Source: Bemisia tabaci (Eukaryota; Arthropoda; Insecta; Hemiptera; Aleyrodidae). Taken from it: DNA of 64,000 nt. This document shows positions 43,415-54,711 of the stretch, in pieces. The number at the start of each line of letters is the position of its first letter. Position 1 is the first letter of the stretch. The notes under the pieces are model-generated. The model ran no database searches, was not told where the DNA came from, and saw only the letters and a program-made list of their open reading frames with translations. The DNA lies in the NCBI RefSeq assembly GCF_918797505.1, contig NC_092800.1:43268369-43332368 (forward strand), in the 5' to 3' direction. The translations under genes and the position numbers were made by a program.

Positions 43415-43919
43415 GAACCCACAGGAAAATAATTGTTTCCGGAACATTAATGTTTGCCTCAGGTGAGGACGGTATTTTAAAAAATAATAAATCTCTCCAC
43501 CATCCTAATAACGTGTTTTGCGATTGTAAAATGCATATTTAAAACATGTTGAACATATTTTTTTAACAATTTAATTGTTAAATCAGCTATCCTTTTTTTC
43601 CGTGTAAAGTTTTCCTTTAAAAATTACGAACGGAAACTTGAGCCTTCGCAATCGTACAAAGTACACATTTTTCGACTTGGTCGTCGATATCTAGGTGATT
43701 TCAAAACAAATACGTACATAAAAACGCAATTTTTATTTTCAGTTCCTTTAATATTCAGCGAATAGAACCATGCCAAAACATTTAGCTATACATACGATTT
43801 TCAGGAGAATCAGCAAAACGCGTTATTAGGATGGTGGAGAGTTTTATTATTTTTTAAAATACCGTCCTCACCTGAGGCAAATATTAATTTTTCTAAAACA
43901 ATTATGTTTCCGTGGGTTC
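43415..43919. mobile_element. GAACCCACGGAAA TIR element with GTT TSD
   Basis: 505 bp. ~105-bp arms run GAACCCAC...CAGGTGAGGACGGTATTTTA...CACCATCCTAATAACG and back. GTT flanks both ends (43412-43414, 43920-43922). Confidence 0.78.
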
Positions 43920-44419
43920 GTTATTTTAAGAATGGTTAAATTAAGAGTGTCGAGATGTTTCTTGGGAGGTTTGGAACTACGATTTGACAATCAGACGTCG
44001 ACAGTTAAATCCTCTCACCCCAGTTTCTTCAAACTCCGCAAATCGGGGTGGGGAAATAGATGTGCGTTTCCTGCTTAGACAGGTCCCTTGTCCTCCCCAC
44101 AAGATAAGTCTCAGACTAATAAATATATCCAACATAAAGATAAAACGATCCTATCTGATTGCGTCTCCCCTTCAACAAGCCTCGAATTATTTTATTAGCG
44201 CCCGATTGAGGGATGCTACCCTCAAATCGATCCACCCTTGACCATTCAGTTGAAGTAACTATCCAGACAAGGCTAATGAATGCCCTCAGCTTCAAATGTT
44301 CGTTTCCTATCTAAGTTGTTTTAAACCATTCTGAACTCTTGAGCGGAACTTTTTAACGGTCTAGTATCAAACCACCTCGTCCAGCAGCTACAGTTGGAAA
44401 ATCAAGCAGCACAACAGCA

Positions 44420-45529
44420 TGACAAGCTAAGGAAGAACGCCGTATGAGCCTTCAGGCGTTGCCGAATTTCCTCTCGCAAATCACTAATTTTCAGGGAAAT
44501 TTTTGAATATTTGTCTACCAATTTCTCAGATAATTTGTTTGTAATTTGATCTAAAACGTTTGAAAGTTTCAAGGCAAAATATTCAAAAACGCGCGCCGAC
44601 CGATTTTCGCGCGCAAAAAAGTCGGATTTGACTGTTATTAGATCATATTGAATGTTCAAACTGAGCAAAATGCATTATTAGGGACTCTTGAGGGTCGCTG
44701 AGTTCAGAAATTACCGATACTTCCAAATAATTTACGTTTTTAAGATTACAGCTCCGCAGCGCTATTTTAGAGGCCCACTGAGCGCCGACCGGCCGCTCAG
44801 TGGTCCTGTACGAAGCTGCAATTTTAAAAACGTGAATTATTTGGAAGTATCGGTAATTTCTGAACTCAGCGACCCTCAAGAGTCCCTAATAATGCATTTT
44901 GCTCAGTTTGAACATTCAATATGATCTAATAACAGTCAAATCCGACTTTTTTGCGCGCGAAAATCGGTCGGCGCGCGTTGAGCGGAAACTTCAATCGATC
45001 ATAACTCCGGAACCGTTTGGTTCCCCAGCTTAATGGACCACTCGTTGGATGCGGAAAAAGACGAAAAATTTAAAAAACTGGTTTTGGTTCAAATAAAAAA
45101 TTGAGATCTTTGTAAATTTTTCGTTTAAAAGAAATTTTCTAGACCTAAAAACTGGAAAAAAGCACATATGTTGACTTAAAAATGTGATATCGGGATTTCG
45201 ACCTTTAGAATCTTAAAGTATGCAATTTTAGACGATTTTTCGTCCAAACCGGACCTCAATATCTTTCTTCGTTCAAGAGATATTGAGGTTCACAGGTTTT
45301 GACTTCCACCCCCCCTAGCTCCCCCCCAAAATTTTTCGGGGGTCTGAAAATTTGGGAAAAGAAGCGCTCAAGTATGAGTAATCAATGGACAAAGTCTGAA
45401 GAACTTCCAGAGGGGGGGCGAAAAAAGCCGTTTTTGCATCAAGCTCTTTTCCTCAAAAATAAACATTTTATCCGAGGAAAATTTGGGAACTCCTGAATGT
45501 TCATACGGCGTGTTTCCTTAGCACGACAG
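44420..45529. mobile_element. CTGCCGTGCTAAGG-family element with ~860-bp insertion
   Basis: The left half (GCTAAGGAAGAACGCCGTATG to AAAATATTCAAAA, ending about 44590) and right half (CTCAAAAATAAACATTTTATC to CCTTAGCACGACAG, from about 45453) match the intact copies. The material between is foreign. Confidence 0.75.
44591..44982. mobile_element. Large near-perfect palindrome with ~180-bp arms
   Basis: CGCGCGCCGACCGATTTTCG at the left is matched by CGAAAATCGGTCGGCGCGCG at the right. Arms of about 180 bp carry almost the same 78-codon frame on opposite strands. The centre GCGCCGACCGGCCGCTCAG is a small loop. The right flank 44983-45452 is unrelated, with a G/C-run-rich end, and may be part of the same insertion. 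Confidence 0.8.
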
Positions 45530-46214
45530 AATGGTGAAATAAGTAAAACATCAACATTTAGTGTGCTCATTGTAAACTTTCAAATGGTTATCTAAATTGC
45601 TTCACTTTAAAAAACTGTCGTTCAAATTTATTGTTTGATCCTACAGAATAATGTCAGAGGAGCAGTGTTTTTAAACATCGCAATTCATCAAGATACGTGT
45701 TTTCTGTCTTCATCATTAAAATATGTTCAATTAAAATTTCATGGGTAGTGTGAATGGATACATTAAAAAATAATTCCAACTTATCAACTTATGATTAAGA
45801 ACCAGTGACGTTTTTGTGTCCGTCAATACTTTCGAGCTCGCCAAAAAACCAAAGTGTGCTTGAGACAAATTGAACTGGTCGGGAAATTATTTTAGCCCTT
45901 TTCTACTGTTTTCTCTCACTGTAAAAACCCAATACATCTGAGACTGCGCAGAAGATCCATGCATTGAGTTAACTCGGTTCAGGTCACATTGACCTTAAAA
46001 ATAGGAATTGTGATTTAGACTTAAGTTCATTTTGGTTTTTCCGGCAAGTTACCAAGCATGTTTAATTAATTGCGAGATGAAAACCTATTTTCATACTATT
46101 AGTTTAGTTTTGAATGAAATTTTATAGTTAAATTAACATTCAGAAGAGAGATGTATTTGTAAGTATCTAGATCAGAGAAGAATTTGTCCACAATTGAAAT
46201 CTAATCTTGATTTC
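45530..46214. other. AT-rich, nothing recognised
   Basis: No supported feature upstream of the 46215 frame; no TATA or initiator could be assigned. Confidence 0.4.
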
Positions 46215-46508
46215 ATGGTCAAAATAGCCGCCACACTGTTAGTGGGTATACAGTTTTTACATTTAACCCAAACCGTCTCATTTGATATGCTGGAACTTTA
46301 CATATTTTATGAATGGCCCCTCACTGGTTGTAGAAGAGTCTTTAGTTGCAAAACGAGATCTCATCATATCATCGTAAATAACAAATATTTCATTCCAGAT
46401 TTTACAATTTTTTCATGGATAAAACGATTTATTAAAAATTATTCAGTGATCATTGCTCCTTCGTATTTTCAAAATGGCTGTCTAAATACTGCTCAGAATT
46501 TATGCTGA
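46215..46508 (+). CDS. Hypothetical 97-residue ORF with signal-peptide-like N-terminus
   Basis: The ORF opens MVKIAATLLVGIQFLHLTQ, which looks like a signal peptide ending near TVS. It continues with FDMLELYIFYEWPLTGC, four Cys in all, and an FTI run. The FD...W-P...C spacing and the FTI run are faintly like the start of secreted RNase T2 proteins, where FTIHGLWP holds a catalytic His. Here FTI is followed by FSWIK, with a His-Gly pair only in a neighbouring frame beside a T run. It could be a decayed RNase T2-like gene, an unrelated secreted protein or chance. Another open frame continues past the stop to about 46705. No splice sites were assigned. Confidence 0.25.
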   Translation: MVKIAATLLVGIQFLHLTQTVSFDMLELYIFYEWPLTGCRRVFSCKTRSHHIIVNNKYFIPDFTIFSWIKRFIKNYSVIIAPSYFQNGCLNTAQNLC

Positions 46509-47589
46509 AAAATTAAAGCAGGGTCGTAATCACGTAACCCGCAATAGTGCACTTTATCAGAGGATTTGTAAACATGTAGATCGGAGTTACAGCGTTCTTG
46601 TGCTGTACTTGGTAGATTTGCTATACTCCCTAGAATTGTCCAAAGGAAATAGTGCCTACATTTTTTTTGAGCTGCAACCACGCATTACTCGGACGTTGAT
46701 ATAATTGTATCACGCGCCCGAAGGCGCGAAGACACGTTCAGCAAAGTCGCGTTGCTGCATAATGAATGTAAGTCAACATCTTTGATCTTCATTGCAAAGT
46801 GTGTTTCAAAGTTTGTATCCGCGGCTCGCGCCATTTTTGGATTTTTTTTCTTTTTCATCTATTTTAGCCCAAGAGAGACAAATATTTTAAATTTCCCCCT
46901 CTAAGTATATTGTAACATCATGAACGAATGAGCCAAATTAACTTCCGATGATTCACCACTTCGATGATTGACCTCCAAAACCACGTACCTCATTCGTAAC
47001 AAATCATCTTTTCCGACCACTACTCATTTTTTTTTAGAAAGAAGAGAAACTTACATAATAGTTTGCAATTTGCATAAAATGATCATAGAATGGTGAATTT
47101 TGTTTTTTTCCCTTAAAAATTCAATCTTTCGCTCGGATGATAACATCACAGCGAAAAAACCAAATAAACAATTTCTTTGTCGCATTATTACAAATTGGAT
47201 TTGAATAGTTTGAGTCAAATTGGTCTAATGCACATAAGAGAGCCAATTAACTGAAAATTATTCGGTAATATACCTACCACGAAAATCAATCGAGTAGGTA
47301 TACATAAAAAATACCTAAAATACACCCCTGAATGGACCATTTGCGTTAGTCGTTTATGTTCATCAAGCAAAATCCCGGATTTTAGACATTTCTGACGTGC
47401 ACAATGTGATTTCCCTGCGATTTTACTTATGAAAATGTGCTGAATAATTGGCTGTACCTCATGTATGCAACAGAGCCTTTTGATCAAGTTTCATCTACAG
47501 GAGGTAATTGTAAGTCACATCCAAGTCGAACAAAGAAAAAAATAGGTTCTGAGTTTCCTTCCTCCATCCATAATGATGTTAGAGATAAA
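46509..47589. other. No gene recognised
   Basis: A frame without an ATG (about 46496-46705) follows the 46215 ORF in another phase and may be related decay or chance. The rest is AT-rich. Confidence 0.35.
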
Positions 47590-48013
47590 ATAATAAAATA
47601 CCCTTTTTATGTAATTGGAAAAAAAAAATCAGTCAATTTTTAATCATCCAAACGATTTCTCGGAATCTTTCGGCTGATTAGTGGCAATTTGACGAAGAAC
47701 AGAGGCTTCACTGAAAATGAGTGAAGTTGATTTAACATTCTGGATGTAAAAAAAGTGTGCGAGAACTTACAAAATGCTAGAATTAACAGAGCTACAGCAG
47801 TTACCTCAGCAATTTTAAGATGTAAAACTAACTGCCGTTGCGGGTGACTTAGCATTTTGTGAGTTCTCGCCCACTTTTTTTTTACATCCAGAATGTTGAA
47901 TCAACTTCACTTTTTCGGTGTTCTTTCAATAAAATTTTCCGGTCAGACGCTTCAGAGCCCGTTTCGTCAAGACTGTAGTTTGGCACTTACTGCTCTCCTC
48001 GCTATCACGACAG
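47590..48013. mobile_element. CTGCCGTGAT TIR element, right part only
   Basis: Only the right ~200 bp (CCCTTTTTATGTAATTGG to CTATCACGACAG) remains, split by the 47709-47920 element, and directly abutting a CTGCCGTGCTAAGG MITE at 48016. Confidence 0.7.
47709..47920. mobile_element. CACTGAGG/CACCGAAA TIR element, TT target
   Basis: 212 bp, arms GTGAAGTTGATTTAACATTC and complement, with AAAAAAAGTGTGCGAGAA inside. It sits as AGAGGCTT|element|TTCTTTCAAT. The uninterrupted 40k copy reads AGAGGTTTCTTCC, giving a TT duplication. Confidence 0.82.
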
Positions 48014-48015
48014 TA

Positions 48016-48268
48016 CTGCCGTGCTAAAAAAGAACGCCGTATGAACATTCGAGAGATGCCAAATTTCCTTCAATAAAATGTTCATTTTTGAGGAAAGTTA
48101 TGAATATTTTTCCTTGAAATTCTCATAAATTTTACGTGAAATTGCGAACAAAATTATCTGAAAATTTGGGAGGAAAATATTCACAAGTTTACCAGGAAAT
48201 TTGTGTTTTACAAATGGAAATTTGGCAACGCCTAAGGGCTCATACGGCGTTTTACCTTAGCGCGGCAG
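48016..48268 (-). mobile_element. CTGCCGTGCTAAGG-family MITE, first of a head-to-head pair
   Basis: 253 bp, CTGCCGTGCTAAAAAAGAAC to CCTTAGCGCGGCAG. Its internal orientation is opposite to the next copy. Confidence 0.85.
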
Positions 48269-48288
48269 AGCTTACGGCAGAGTAAGCT

Positions 48289-48545
48289 CTGCCGTGCCAA
48301 GGAAAAACGCCGTATGAGCCTTCAGGCGTTGCCAACTTTCTCCCGGCAAATCACTAATTTTCAGGAACATTTTTGAGTATTTCTCTGCCAATTTCTCAGA
48401 TAATTTTGTTCGCAATTTCATGTAAAGTTTCTGAGAATTTCAAGGGAAAATATTCATATCTTTCCTCAAAAATAATCATTTTATCAGAAGAAATTTGGCA
48501 ACTCTCGAATGTTCATGCGGCGTTTTTCCTGAGACGAAGGCGGCA
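48289..48545 (+). mobile_element. CTGCCGTGCTAAGG-family MITE, second of a head-to-head pair
   Basis: Starts CTGCCGTGCCAAGGAAAAAC. The right tip is altered (CCTGAGACGAAGGCGGCAAC). Separated from the first copy by 20 bases containing AGCTTAC...GTAAGCT, a small palindrome. Confidence 0.8.
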
Positions 48546-48835
48546 ACGGAGGTCAACGTCATCCCCGTCACGTCACTGGCTGCGTCCCGCGTCGCGTCTT
48601 GAGGTGGCGCGCGGCGACTCTTTCGGGCGGGTTTATCACAACATCGTAAGTTTCCCCCGCCCCCGCCCTTCCCCTCGGCGGCACTTGGGGGCTATTAATT
48701 AACCCCCTGGCGGCCCCTTTCGCCGAAAAGGTCCTCCTGTTTCAGCAATTTGCGACCTTTCGACTGCAGCTCACTCCGACCGGACGATTTATCACGACAG
48801 CCGATTAATGCCGCCGGCGAAGACGTCGCGCGCTG
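48546..48835. other. GC-rich unique island
   Basis: Single-copy GC-rich DNA with GCTATTAATTAACCCCC near 48692 and CCGATTAATGCCG near 48800, both homeodomain-type cores. No coding signal. Confidence 0.4.
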
Positions 48836-49237
48836 CCGCCAAATTTCGCTTGAAATAATCTTAATGATAATATAATATACTGAAGTCTGTATGAATACCC
48901 ATTGGATTAAAATAAGGGTAAAAGAGGCTTTACGGAGGACATAGAGTAATAAAGCGAGCAATTTTTGCAAACCTCCAGTAAAATTCAGCCGTGACACTCA
49001 GACAATTTTGAAAGAAATTTTTAATTTTTGTTTTGTTTTGCTGCCGTCAAATTTCTGTAGAAATAGTCTTAATGATACTATAATATACCGCAGTCTGTAG
49101 GGACGACTATGATTACCCATTGGAAGCTTTATTGGATAGTGGTCAAGGAGGCCTTAAAGAGGGCCTAGTATAATAAAGAAGAGCAAATTTTGCAAATCAT
49201 CCGTCAAATTCAACCGTGACACTCAAACAATTTTGAA
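48836..49237 (+). repeat. ~207-bp tandem duplication, two diverged units
   Basis: CCGCCAAATTTCGCTTGAAATA... to CAGACAATTTTGAA (48836-49014) recurs as GCCGTCAAATTTCTGTAGAA... to CAAACAATTTTGAA (49042-49237), with TCTTAATGATA and ACCCATTGGA shared. The units have diverged considerably. Confidence 0.7.
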
Positions 49238-49849
49238 CTGGCTGAAGATTTCAATAATCAATTCATAAAAGATGGAACTCCGTTTACTGTCTCGATTAAA
49301 AGTAATCGCTACACATTTTTCACCGTCAAAAAACCAAAATAAAATTGGTCATTGTAATAAAACTCTTCGTTCTTTAATTTTTTTTAGTTAAATCTTAAGA
49401 ACATTTTTTTCCCTTTTGTGCACGATACTTGTCAAGCGAGGAAGTTATTCTATCGTAAAGCAAGTCAACCCAGTTTTGAGCCAATTTTTCTAATTGAGAT
49501 TTCGATTTTTCGGAGCGCGGAAACTTTGAACGGGATGAACGCACATAGCATAATGAGTTGAATTTAAATTTATTCACGTCTGGTTTCACCGTGTGATACG
49601 TGGACTTTTGGTATGAGGAAACTTGTGATGAGTTGTGAAAACCTTGTCCAATGGCAAGCACGATCAATCTTTTGATTGCAACTTCTGAAATCTTTCGTTA
49701 TTATTCACAGTTGAAAAACCTAACTCTAAATTTCGAGGAACCCATGGGTCTTGATAATCTCCGCTGAATCTCTCAAGAAGATCTACCTTTATACTGCTTA
49801 CCTCTCGTGTGGATCAATTCATGGACAATACATTTGGACCGCTTTTAGA

Positions 49850-50580
49850 AGAAAGGAACCAAGCCACATCAGCTATAGCCAAAATTAAATGGGAAATTTA
49901 ATTTTTTACAAGAGCACGTTTTGTGCGGATTCCTTTGAAAATTTCAAGGAATATGCTTCGTGCCATGCAGAAAATTCACTGAAATTGACACAAAAATCCG
50001 CACAATCGTTTTCGTGTAAAACATGGAATGGACCACTAGACAAGGTACGAATTTAAGCATTCTGATACATGTTTCCTGGTCAGAATTTCACATGGAACAC
50101 GATTCGCATAACGAAAATTACTTAAACCAACTCTTAACGAAGATATTAACGTTTTTATCTCACATTGGTTACGAGGAATTTGAACTGCCCGCTCACAAGA
50201 AACTCAAAGCTCTACGTGAGTCAAATCGCGCACTAAAACGGTTTCAGGAAGCTTCTCAATCGAGCAATATTCATTTCCCACCATGTGTTGTTCAACTATA
50301 AGTAATTTGCTATAGCTGAGCCAAAGCGTCAAATTGAGGTTGCCAGACTTTTAAATCGCAGATACTGTCATGATAACGTTTAGCGCGCAATGTGAATCAC
50401 GTAGAGCATTGAGTTTTCATGAGCGGGTGATTTGAATTTACGCATCATTAAATATCTTCAGAAGGAGTTGATTTCGGTAATTTTCGTTGTGCGCATCGTG
50501 TTCTACGTGCCACAATTCGAATTCGGTCATAGCTGAATGCATAGGCTTGATTTCTTTCTGCTTAACGCCGTCCAACTGAA
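49850..50580. mobile_element. Long palindromic element with GAAAGGAACCAAGCCAC ends
   Basis: Left GAAAGGAACCAAGCCACATC and right TTTCTTTCTGCTTAACGCCG use the ends of the 20881-21123 family. Inside are two further inverted repeats: 49906-50020 (ACAAGAGCACGTTTTGTGCGG) and 50083-50530 (GAACACGATTCGCATAACGA and complement). The 92-codon frame at 50023-50301 spans the inner loop and has no recognised domain. Confidence 0.55.
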
Positions 50581-52508
50581 GTACGGAAAATTTCTCCTGG
50601 AAATATGTAAAAATGTGAAATCCCGGATATCAACTCCCTTTCCCTTTGAGGTGTGGCAACTGTGAGCTAGGATAATCTATTCATGGCCAAGCGCCGCCGA
50701 AACTGACGGAACAGTCGAGACTTGGAGACTTGGGATGGATGGAGTCGCTCGGTAAACGCAAGCCTTGAGTGATTTCATCTCAGTCGCCGAGGGTGAAAGT
50801 GCAGCCCGAAAGACAGGATCCTATAAAACTTCGGCAAATTTCATAATTATCTCTTCCTCTCGGAAACTTTGTAGAATGGACCACTAGACAAGGTACGAAT
50901 TTAAGCATTCTGATATCGTCACCTTCCGGCCAAAGTATCACAAGCACCATACGACGTTTCAAAATTTCCGCCGCCATTTTATTTTTTCACAGAGAAGTTG
51001 TTCGTTGAATTTGTTTGAAAATTTCACTGAATTTTATCGGCAGCACAGTAAAAATTCAGTGAAATTTTCGGACAGCTTCTTTGAACAATGTTTCTGTAAA
51101 AAAATGATGGCGGCGGAAATTTTGAAACGTCGCATGGTGCTTGTGATACTTTGACCGGAAGGTGACGATATGCCCATAGAGAAAAATGAAGAGTTCACGG
51201 CTCACGCCATCATCGCGCCTTCAATTTCGCAGATACAACACGGACATCCATCAAGCACGAATAGTTGTATCTCTGCGCCGTAATCGAAGCGCATTCTTTT
51301 TCTCGCTCAATTTCCATGTTGCGTTGGTTCCGTTCGTCTTATTTTTCGATGGTGAAACTGCATAAATGCGTTTTCGCATTTCCTACATGGAAAACTACTA
51401 GGCGTCATTTCTTGAAAACTTCGGTATTTTTTTCTTTGTGTGAAGAATATTCTGTAAAAATTTCAAGCTATGATGTTGGTTCAATCTCCTTTTAAAAATA
51501 AAATGAAAGCAAAAATTTCGAAACACCGCAACCGATATGCGCATTTTTTGTATACAAAATCGATGGTAAAACTATAGTACTCCAGAAAGTAAATTTGCTT
51601 ATACAATATCTTTTAAACAAAGACAGATTGAGAAAATTTTTAAAACGCTGTGAAAAGCCACTACGTATAGCTCTTTATTGCGCTATAGATTTTTAAATTT
51701 AGTTTCATAGAACTCTAGAAGAATTGATTTTTCTGAACCCGCACCAGCTCTCCGCGCGGGTCAAAAATTCCACGGAGCGTCATCAGCAAATGAGCTGTTG
51801 CATCAATCGCTAACCGCAAAAAAGTGACTTAGAGGTGGTTTTCTAGGGACAAAATAGGCTTTGCAGTAAAACACACTCCAAATTGAACAGGAGCCGTAGG
51901 TCGTAGGATCAGGGCTCTACATGGTGGTAAACGAGACCAGTCAATTTGCATAAGTCAGTGCGCCTTCATTTTCGTCTGATACTGTGCAATACTTCTGTGG
52001 TGGAATAGTTGCTCAGAGTGCGCCTTCAACAGAATCGCTTCAATTTAGGAGAACTCGCTCAGATATTTCAGATTTTTAAGGTTGTAAAATCATAATAAAA
52101 CAATTCTTTTCGCGGAAAAATGTTTCTAAATTTTCTTGAAAAAGGAGATTGTGACAGCATAAGTTGTTCCATTCAAATAATTGGATCGCAAATAGCAAAA
52201 AAAAAAAAAAAAAACCAGCGCGATTACAGTGTTGTAAAAATGTTGCTTCTTCATAATTATCTCAAAAATCTCTCAGAATGGCAAATATTTTTTGCTTCCC
52301 ACCAAAAAACTGTTAATTTTAAAGGGAAATAATCGTGTAGATTTTAAAACGGTACATATGTTGAGTACTCTTAAAAGGAAAGAAGAAGTTGCATAATTTT
52401 GAAACACTGAAATCGCACTGGGTTCCTTTTTGCTACATGCGATCCAATTCACCTCGATCTGCAAGTGAACTCTAGAAATCTCAGATATCCTATCGTGCAT
52501 TACAAGAT
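50562..52508 (+). repeat. 2-kb duplicated block, cleaner copy
   Basis: Matches 61992-64000 throughout, from TTTCTGCTTAACGCCGTCC to CAGATATCCTATCG and beyond. Contains the GTCACCTTCCGG element, a segment also present inverted at 55501-55700, and the end of repeat D. Confidence 0.9.
50918..51166. mobile_element. GTCACCTTCCGG TIR element, copy 1
   Basis: TIRs GTCACCTTCCGGCCAAAGTA and complement, with long arms through AAAATTTCCGCCGCCATTTT and an inner ATTTTATCGGCAGC loop. 249 bp; GATAT occurs close to both ends. Confidence 0.85.
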
Positions 52509-52599
52509 GATCCACACCTGATAAAAAGATACAATTTCCTAACTACTGATTGGAAAAAAGGGGGAGAAGAACTGAAACTAGTTAAAGTTCTTGAAAGAA

Positions 52600-53165
52600 G
52601 CCCTCGGTAAAATAGTTGCAAAAAGGATTGCACTCGGGCAATCGGCGACCGTCAACCGACTAAGCTCTCCCTCCCGCGGCGCCCCCTCCCCTCGCCAGCG
52701 CGGGCGCCACCGCACCACCACAAACTCGTTTCCACCCTCCCCCGCCCCTCACTCGCTCCTGCAAGCTACATCCCCGGCTGTAGCCATATTTTATGAGGAT
52801 ACAGTCAAATAGTGAGATACAAAATTGGGGGCGCCGGGTGCCCATTTCGGGGGCGACTGGCTGACTCCAATCACTCCCCCTCCGCCGCTCGCCCCCACCC
52901 CCTCCCCATCCGTATCTTCTTTTATCAACCCGTATCTGCCGCCCCTCCCCCGGCCGCCCCGATAGTCCTCGGCACTCCCCGGCGGGAAACTAAACTAAAG
53001 TTTTTCTTTTGTTATTCACTCGCGCATTTTTATGTCTAAGCACATTAATCTTGTTTACCCTTCCTCTTTGTTCGATTTCGTTTTCCCGACCACCCCCACG
53101 CCGCCCCCCACCCTCTGTAAACAGCACGTCTGTGTGTGTAGAGTGGCCGACCATTCACCGTTCTA
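52600..53165. other. GC-rich, C-rich island
   Basis: Single-copy blocks such as CTCCCTCCCGCGGCGCC and CCCGCCCCTCACTCG. Frames here are Pro/Ser/Arg-rich compositional artefacts. Followed to 53470 by a pyrimidine-rich stretch. No gene. Confidence 0.4.
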
Positions 53166-53729
53166 GTTTGTGAAGTCTTAAACTCGACTCGTCTAACAAA
53201 TCGTCAACATCACATTTAGCCGCGCAACAAAGTCACATTCAATAGTTGTGTCCTACCCCTCCCCCGGATCAACCCCTCAGTTTCCTTTTCTCGCTTCTTC
53301 CCCAAGTCTCCTGTTTCTCCCTATTTCTTCCGTCCTTCTTCCTCTCCTTATCTCCTATTTCGTTTTTCTATCCGTTTCTGCCTTTTCGTTTCTTACGATC
53401 CCTCTTCGTTCTACGTTCTACTCTCCTTGCCATTTTCTTCAGAACTGTTCTTCACCTCCTTTAAATCATCCCTGGATTTAATTTTACGCAAATTGTATCT
53501 TGGTTGGCTTCCTCTAACGATGTGGGCCTCCTACTCCTTTTCTTTTCGCATGAGGTACACTTCGCGATTTGTTCCGCACTCCGAGGTTGGTCATGCCATC
53601 TTCGGATTATGACATATATCTTCATATTTATTTCGATCTTTGGATGTATTGTCCATATTTTTCGCTTTTTGGCGCAGGCTTGGCTCTATAACATACTTTT
53701 CAACGGCTCGTGAAATACTTACACCCTCC
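53166..53729. other. Pyrimidine-rich stretch, no gene recognised
   Basis: Dominated by C/T on this strand (TTCCTTTTCTCGCTTCTTCC and similar), giving overlapping Phe/Leu/Ser-rich frames without coding character. Confidence 0.45.
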
Positions 53730-53962
53730 TGCCGCAATCACACGCTGAATGTGGGAGCTGAATGTGGCTTGAATGTGGAAGTCATCGGCCCGATGCCTGA
53801 ATTTTCACTAACCATCGGACTAATGTTGGATTTGTCTGAACTATTCCAGTAGATTTGATACACATCTGGATGAAAATAACTCGAATTTGCGAAATTTCAG
53901 CCGTTGGGCGATGACTGTTAACTTCCACATTCAGCTGCTAAATTCCGCGTGTGATTGCGGCA
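53730..53962. mobile_element. TGCCGCAATCACACG TIR element with TCC TSD
   Basis: 233 bp. TGCCGCAATCACACGCTGAA and complement; TCC at 53727-53729 and 53963-53965. A 3-bp target suggests a PIF/Harbinger-like MITE. Confidence 0.72.
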
Positions 53963-54711
53963 TCCGAAGACAAATCCCTCTGGATGGAAGATGTGTATAG
54001 GAACATCTCCTGAACGCGGCCGCTATGAGCTTTTCCTCCGGAAATTTTTTGAAAGTTGAATCTTTAGCTAAAATATGAGAGTTACTTGAGCTGTGACGTG
54101 TGGATGAATTTCGAAAATCAAATTTCAGAAAAATATCGACAAAACTTTTCCTCCCTCTTGTAAAACGGCAAATAATACATGTGTTTAACAAGTTTTTTTC
54201 TTTTTCTAAATCAGAAGTGTGAAACATTTCCTTAGACAGAATGAAGTCGCGTGCCCTTGCTGTGAGACTTGTGCCCTTGAGCGTAATTTATGTAAGATCT
54301 TTCCCCTTTCAAGTCAGCCCTGTATAAGGATGCTATCGGTTAAAATAAAATTGAAATTTGTGCCTTGAAATGCATTCATCAAAAATTTCCGTTCGCGCAG
54401 TACATCTGAAAATTCACGTCCCTATATGGTACCTTAAAAAGAGGGTGTTAGCAAATTGCGGGCAACTTGAGAAAATATACCAATGACGTTAGTAAGTACG
54501 GACATTTTTGTAAAAGATTTTCTTGAAAATAGTGGGGTTCACAGAGACAAAGTATAGAGATTTCCAGGAAACTGGCATCTCTCCATCTCTTTTTGGATGT
54601 CATCTATCCACCTTTTAGCTGGACACCCTCCACGACAGAGAAAAATTCATACTTCAAAACGTGTTTGAAATTGTATTATTTGTTGAATTATGCCGCAACA
54701 ACCCAAGTAGC
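53963..54711. other. No gene recognised
   Basis: AT-rich; the minus-strand frame at 53931-54227 overlaps the MITE end and is not supported. Confidence 0.4.

Noticed and set aside
44643..44924. Two nearly identical 78-residue proteins on opposite strands
   Set aside because: An automatic result of the large palindrome, not a conserved gene.
50023..50301. 92-codon frame with charged, protein-like composition
   Set aside because: Lies inside a nested palindromic element, starts with a sequence repeated at 50877, and matches no family I know. Kept only as a remark under the element.
53246..53713. Series of overlapping Phe/Leu/Ser-rich frames resembling membrane proteins
   Set aside because: Produced by a pyrimidine-rich tract; no single frame shows codon bias or context.
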